Assembly: GCA_947589235.1 (NCBI GenBank)
Contig: CANQAX010000003.1
Location: 1 to 64,000 of the forward strand
Reading direction: 5' to 3'
DNA length: 64,000 nucleotides
From: an uncultured Clostridia bacterium
GTDB lineage: Bacteria; Bacillota; Clostridia; Christensenellales; Borkfalkiaceae
Shown: positions 59,962-64,000 of the stretch, piece after piece
How the letters are laid out: every line of letters starts with the position of its first letter
Numbering within the stretch: position 1 is the stretch's first letter
Made by a program: the position numbers and the translations under genes
Notes under the pieces: generated by a model
What the model saw: only the letters and a program-made list of their open reading frames with translations
Told to the model about the DNA's origin: nothing
The model's database searches: none

Positions 59962-61230
59962 ATGGATTTTGAACTTTTGGGAGAAAAACTTCGCCTTGCA
60001 GCCTGTTTGATTGCGGAAATGCAGGCGTTGTTGCCGGAGGAACCGTCGCGACCACGCTTGTTTGTCGTTAAAGACGGTGATTATGATATCGGCGACGATT
60101 TGCCCGATATGACGAAGTCCTCCCGCGAGCGGGAGGACTTCGCTTTATCGGATGTGCAGGGCGAGGAAAAGGAAGTTATTGAGACAGGTAGTAAGGCGGT
60201 GACCCGAGAAGAAGCTCTTTTTTATTCGCAGGAGGAGATAAAAAAGATGCCGAAACTCAAATACGGGCATTTCCGCATGACACGCGACGGATACTGGCAG
60301 GTGAGGTATCGTCGCGGCGGATTTGATGTTCAATTCACCAATAAGAAAAAAAGTGTTGTCATGGAGCGGTTCCGGGAGTGGGCGCGCAGCGTCGAGGATG
60401 AGAAGGTCGTTCCGCAGAGCAAGCCGGCAAAGCACGACGTCACGCTTGCGGAGTTTGCAGACCTGTACTTCGAGAACGTCAAGGCTGTGAACGTGAAGGA
60501 AGTGACGTTCGAGATGCAGTCGCGCTGCCTGCGGAACCACATCCTCCCGGGGCTCGGCTTGATCCCCTTGCGGGATCTGACGCCGATGAACTGCCAAGTT
60601 TTTCTGAACGGGCTCCTCGAGCTCGGGCTCGGGAGAACGGCGGATGAGGCGAGAGTGCTTCTGAAGGAGATCTTGCGCGCTGCGGTGGGGGAGCGGCTCA
60701 TCACGTCCAATCCCATGGACTATGTGAAGCTGCCGAAGCACCAGAGCGTTCACGGGCGGGCTCTGTCGAAGGCGGAGATCGCGGACTTTATCGAGCGGTG
60801 CAAGAGCTCCTTCTATCAGAAGCAGTACATGCTGTATCTGTACACCGGGATCCGACGGAGCGAGATCGCAAGCGTGACCATCGACGAGAACTTCGTCACC
60901 GTCGCGAACGGGAAGTGTCGGAAGGGCTACAGACAGACCTACCGCAAGATCCCGATTGCGCCGGGGCTTCGGAAGTATCTTCCGATGACCGCCGAAGATA
61001 TTGCGAAGTGCGGGAAAGTTTTGACGAATTGTTTCAAGAAACTTTTCCCTTCGCATCAGTTGTATGATCTTCGGCACACGTTCACGACGAGGTGTCAGGA
61101 GTGCGGGATCGCGAAAGAGGTGGTGGACGTCTGGACGGGTCATGTGAATCGTTCGGACATGACGACGGCGGTCTACACGCATTTCTCGGATGAGTTTATG
61201 CTCCGGGAGATCGAGAAGTTGGATTATTGA
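59962..61230 (+). CDS. Tyrosine-type site-specific recombinase (integrase)
   Basis: Arm-type N-terminus; catalytic YTGIRRSEIAS, HQLYDLRHTFTTRCQECGI, VDVWTGHVNRSDMTTAVYTHF. Confidence 0.94.
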   Translation: MDFELLGEKLRLAACLIAEMQALLPEEPSRPRLFVVKDGDYDIGDDLPDMTKSSREREDFALSDVQGEEKEVIETGSKAVTREEALFYSQEEIKKMPKLKYGHFRMTRDGYWQVRYRRGGFDVQFTNKKKSVVMERFREWARSVEDEKVVPQSKPAKHDVTLAEFADLYFENVKAVNVKEVTFEMQSRCLRNHILPGLGLIPLRDLTPMNCQVFLNGLLELGLGRTADEARVLLKEILRAAVGERLITSNPMDYVKLPKHQSVHGRALSKAEIADFIERCKSSFYQKQYMLYLYTGIRRSEIASVTIDENFVTVANGKCRKGYRQTYRKIPIAPGLRKYLPMTAEDIAKCGKVLTNCFKKLFPSHQLYDLRHTFTTRCQECGIAKEVVDVWTGHVNRSDMTTAVYTHFSDEFMLREIEKLDY

Positions 61231-61364
61231 TTTTTCTACCCAAATTTCTACCCAAAAAAGCGATTTTTTTGTGGAAAAAGGCAAAAAAAAGGCACCATAT
61301 ATTGTGTTTGACGTGGAAATCAATACAATATACAGTGCCATGGTTGAGGTGACGTGACTTGAAC
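61226..61364. repeat. Right attachment-site direct repeat
   Basis: Matches 51472-51610. Confidence 0.93.
61291..61339 (-). terminator. Intrinsic terminator of tRNA-Pro(AGG), included in the att repeat
   Basis: On minus strand GGCACTGTATATTG ... CAATATATGGTGCC followed by T8. Confidence 0.75.
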
Positions 61365-61417
61365 ACGCGACCTCTTGGTCCCTAACCAAGCGCGCTACCA
61401 AACTGCGCTACACCTCA
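61341..61417 (-). tRNA. tRNA-Pro (anticodon AGG)
   Basis: 77 nt TGAGGTGTAGCGCAGTTTGGTAGCGCGCTTGGTTAGGGACCAAGAGGTCGCGTGTTCAAGTCACGTCACCTCAACCA; cloverleaf closes; CCA encoded. Confidence 0.93.
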
Positions 61418-61560
61418 ATATCATATGTTCGGGTCGGCGGGCGCTCTGCCCAAAGACCCTGCAAAAGCATATCTTATTATATCGATATTTCGGAAAGTGT
61501 CAAGTATTTTTCTCTCCCTTTCTCGGGAAAATTTCCGTTTCGCACATTTTTTCGCGGGCG

Positions 61561-61743
61561 GCATGGAGAAGGAAAACCCCGCGTCACAGCTTTCGCTCTA
61601 CGGCGGCATGGAGAAGGGCAAACTCTGCGTCACATCTTGCGCCTCATGGCGGCATGGAGAAGGGCAAACTCTGCGTCACATCTTGCGCCCCATGGCAGTG
61701 CGGAGAAGGGCAAACCCCGCGTCACATCTTGCATCTCATGGCG
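61561..61743. repeat. About four tandem repeats of ~46 bp
   Basis: Units begin GCATGGAGAAGGGCAAACTCTGCGTCACATCTTGCG... at 61561, 61606, 61652, 61698. Confidence 0.88.
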
Positions 61744-61766
61744 GGGAGAGGACGGGGAGACGAATT

Positions 61767-61891
61767 GGAATACGCAAAAAGGGGCACCGGAATACGCAAC
61801 GGGGTACGGAAAAAGACGCATTGGAATACGCAACGGGGTACGGAAAAAGACGCATTGGAATACGCAACGGGGTACGGAAAAAGATCCGTAC
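61767..61891. repeat. 34-bp tandem repeats ending in a perfect hairpin
   Basis: GGAATACGCAACGGGGTACGGAAAAAGACGCATT at 61789 and 61823; third unit continues to ACGGGGTACGGA-AAAAGA-TCCGTACCCCGT. Confidence 0.88.
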
Positions 61892-61898
61892 CCCGTTG

Positions 61899-61975
61899 TG
61901 GTCGAGGAGACGTGATTTGAACACGCGACCTCTTGGTCCCGAACCAAGCGCGCTACCAAACTGCGCTACTCCTCG
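61899..61975 (-). tRNA. tRNA-Pro (anticodon CGG)
   Basis: 77 nt CGAGGAGTAGCGCAGTTTGGTAGCGCGCTTGGTTCGGGACCAAGAGGTCGCGTGTTCAAATCACGTCTCCTCGACCA. Confidence 0.94.
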
Positions 61976-62371
61976 GAGTCCCTTTTCGGACAGCTTTATC
62001 ATTATAGCAAACGAAAAAATATTTTGCAAGCATTTTCGGGCGCAAAAACGGGGAACGGAAATTTTCGTCCGAACGTCCTCCGCACGGCGAGGCGGGGAAG
62101 GGGAGAACGCGCGTTTCGGGACTTTTCCCGTAAGGGCGAGGGGAGGAGAAAATCGCGGCGGCAAGCAGGGGATAGGAAAAACGCCGCGGCAAGGGGGAAG
62201 GGGAGAACGCGCGTTTCGGGAGCGGGATAGGGGATCAAACAATCGCATTCCGGGGCGGGGTCCGTGCCGTTCGGCGAATTTGCGGAGAATTTTTTCAAAT
62301 TCATGAAAAATGCGTGACAAATGTCCATGCTGCTTGGTATAATAGAGATACTCCAAGCAAAGGAAGAGGGT

Positions 62372-64000
62372 ATGGACGCGTGGGATATCGTTAAGATCGT
62401 CATGCAGATCTTCGGGGGGATGGGGACCTTCCTCGTCGGCATGAAATTCCTCTCCGACAACATGACGAGACTTGCGCACGGAAAATTGCAGAAGATGCTC
62501 AACAGGACGGCGAAGAGCCGCTTTGCGGGCGTCGGGATCGGAACGGGGATGACAATTCTCGGGCAGAGTTCTGCCTTTACGACGGTCATGGTCGTCGGTC
62601 TCGTCAACGCGGGGATCATGACGCTGTTTCAGGCGACGACGATCATCATGGGCGCGAACATCGGAACGACGCTCAACGCATGGGTCATCGCGCTCGCGGG
62701 GTCGGACATCACCGCCGTGTTCTTGGCGCTCGCCGCCGTCGGCGTGTTCATCACGATGTTCTCCAAGAGCGAAAAGACGAAGTCGATCGGCAACGTCATC
62801 ACGGCGTTCGGTCTCATCTTCGTCGGGCTCAAGTTCATGTCCTCCGCGCTCTCCTTCGAGAAGGGGACGGCGGAATTCGATGCGATCTCGGGCGTCCTCG
62901 GCGCCATCAGGAATCCCTTCCTCCTGCTCCTCTTGGGGATCGCCATCACCGCACTCGTGCAGAGTTCGACGGCGGTGAACGCCATCATCATCACGATGGC
63001 TTCCCTCGGAATGGTCATCGGCGGAGGGGGGAACGCGCCCCTCTACATCATCATCGGCTCCAACATCGGGACGTGCGTCACGGCGCTCATCTCCTCGCTC
63101 GGGGCGAGCACCAACGCCAAGCGCGCGGCGCTCATCCACTTCATGTTCAACTTCTTCGGCGCGATCATCTTCATGGTCATTCTCGTCTGCTGGACGGGCT
63201 TCGCCGACACCGTGCTCGCGGGAATCTTTCCCTCGGACATCACCGTATTCGGCAAGCCGGGGCTCGGGCAGACGATGCAGATCGCGCTGTTCCATACCAT
63301 GTTCAACGTCATCAACACCCTCCTCTTCCTTCCCTTCGTGAAGGGCTTCGTCTGGCTCGCGGATTTCGTGGTTCGGGGCAAGAAGGAGCCGGAGGAGAAG
63401 GCGCCCGTCGCGCCCGTGCTGTTCGGCGAACTCGACGAACGTCTCCTTCGTTCGCCCTCCGTCGCCCTCGGATATCTCTATCAGGAGACGGGCAAGGTGT
63501 TCACCTTCGCCGTGAACACGTTGAGCGACTCCTTCGAGGCATTCATCGACAAGGACGTCGCCAAGGCGGAGGAGATCCAGAAGCAGAACGACGAGCTCTC
63601 CGAGGCGAACAAGCGGGCGATCTCCTACCTCGTCAAGCTGTCGGGGCAGACCCCGCTCATGGAGGATGAGGAGACCATCTCCACCCTGCATTACGTTTTG
63701 AACGACATCATGCGTGTCGGCGAGCTTGCCGACAACGTGACCAAGTACACCCGCCACTATGTCGAGGACGACCTCGTGTTCTCCAACGAGTTCCTCGAGA
63801 TGACGCAGAACATGTACGAGAAGATCAAGAAGCTGTACGTGCTCTCGCTCGCGACCTTCCTCTACCGCGACTTTGCCCGTCTCGCCGACGTGGACAGGCT
63901 CGAGGACGAGATCGACCGCGACCGCAAGGAGCTCGTCAACACGCACATCAAGCGCCTCAACGAGGGGAAATGCCAGCCGCAGAATTCGAGCGTGTTCATC
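62372..64000 (+). CDS. Na/Pi cotransporter family protein with PhoU-like C-terminus (truncated by window end)
   Basis: Open frame from ATG 62372 to the window edge; GQSSAFTTVMVVGLVNAGIMTLFQATTIIMGANIGTTLNAW and VQSSTAVNAIIITMAS repeats; absent from the ORF track because it has no stop. Confidence 0.9.
   Translation, partial: MDAWDIVKIVMQIFGGMGTFLVGMKFLSDNMTRLAHGKLQKMLNRTAKSRFAGVGIGTGMTILGQSSAFTTVMVVGLVNAGIMTLFQATTIIMGANIGTTLNAWVIALAGSDITAVFLALAAVGVFITMFSKSEKTKSIGNVITAFGLIFVGLKFMSSALSFEKGTAEFDAISGVLGAIRNPFLLLLLGIAITALVQSSTAVNAIIITMASLGMVIGGGGNAPLYIIIGSNIGTCVTALISSLGASTNAKRAALIHFMFNFFGAIIFMVILVCWTGFADTVLAGIFPSDITVFGKPGLGQTMQIALFHTMFNVINTLLFLPFVKGFVWLADFVVRGKKEPEEKAPVAPVLFGELDERLLRSPSVALGYLYQETGKVFTFAVNTLSDSFEAFIDKDVAKAEEIQKQNDELSEANKRAISYLVKLSGQTPLMEDEETISTLHYVLNDIMRVGELADNVTKYTRHYVEDDLVFSNEFLEMTQNMYEKIKKLYVLSLATFLYRDFARLADVDRLEDEIDRDRKELVNTHIKRLNEGKCQPQNSSVFI

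Larger units (their letters stand above)
51472..61364. mobile_element. Integrative element inserted at the 3' end of tRNA-Pro(AGG), ~9.9 kb
   Basis: 139-bp direct repeats at both ends (one mismatch by my reading), tRNA 3' end inside the repeats, tyrosine integrase next to the right repeat. Confidence 0.92.

Noticed and set aside
51472-61364. Element as a complete prophage or ICE
   Set aside because: No terminase, capsid, portal, tail, relaxase or VirB4/VirD4-type genes recognisable in the ORFs.
61561-61891. CRISPR-like appearance of the tandem repeats
   Set aside because: Units are contiguous with no unique spacers and there are no cas genes in the window.
61736-63946. 736-aa minus-strand ORF at the right end
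   Set aside because: Antisense to the Na/Pi cotransporter (62372-64000) and runs across a tRNA gene.

Overview
GC-rich chromosomal window, probably from an uncultured gut-type Clostridia/Firmicutes (lineage is inference), with operons packed mostly on the + strand. (1) 1-6 kb: end of an ABC exporter, HelD-like helicase, HAD hydrolase, cysteine desulfidase-like protein, rubrerythrin. (2) 6.2-15 kb: type IIA topoisomerase B and A subunits, followed collinearly by a phosphonate (2-aminoethylphosphonate-type) biosynthesis set: transaminase, cytidylyltransferase-PEP mutase fusion, nucleotidyltransferase, phosphonopyruvate decarboxylase. (3) 16-50 kb: a large glycan-utilisation region with four GH16 paralogs, two SBP-permease-permease transporters without ATPases, two GH20-like hexosaminidases, NagA, NagB, GH4, a BadF-type kinase, a hexonate-type branch (SDR, PfkB kinase, 6PGDH, LarA-family protein), AraC and ROK regulators, and a giant three-module lipoprotein. 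Two promoters in this region share a 19-bp palindromic operator. (4) About 51.5-61.4 kb: a ~9.9 kb integrative element in the 3' end of a tRNA-Pro gene, bounded by 139-bp direct repeats that I read as differing at one base. It carries a tyrosine integrase, DinD-like protein, two XRE regulators, a possible Rep protein, three 21-bp-spaced iterons and a dense hairpin array. Inside it and just outside its left end are cassettes with a near-identical upstream/promoter block driving structured small RNAs; two copies show compensatory changes. This is the best candidate for something undescribed. (5) Right end: tandem repeats, a second tRNA-Pro, and a Na/Pi cotransporter running off the window, which the ORF track omits. 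All homology calls come from reading motifs; no database search was run.
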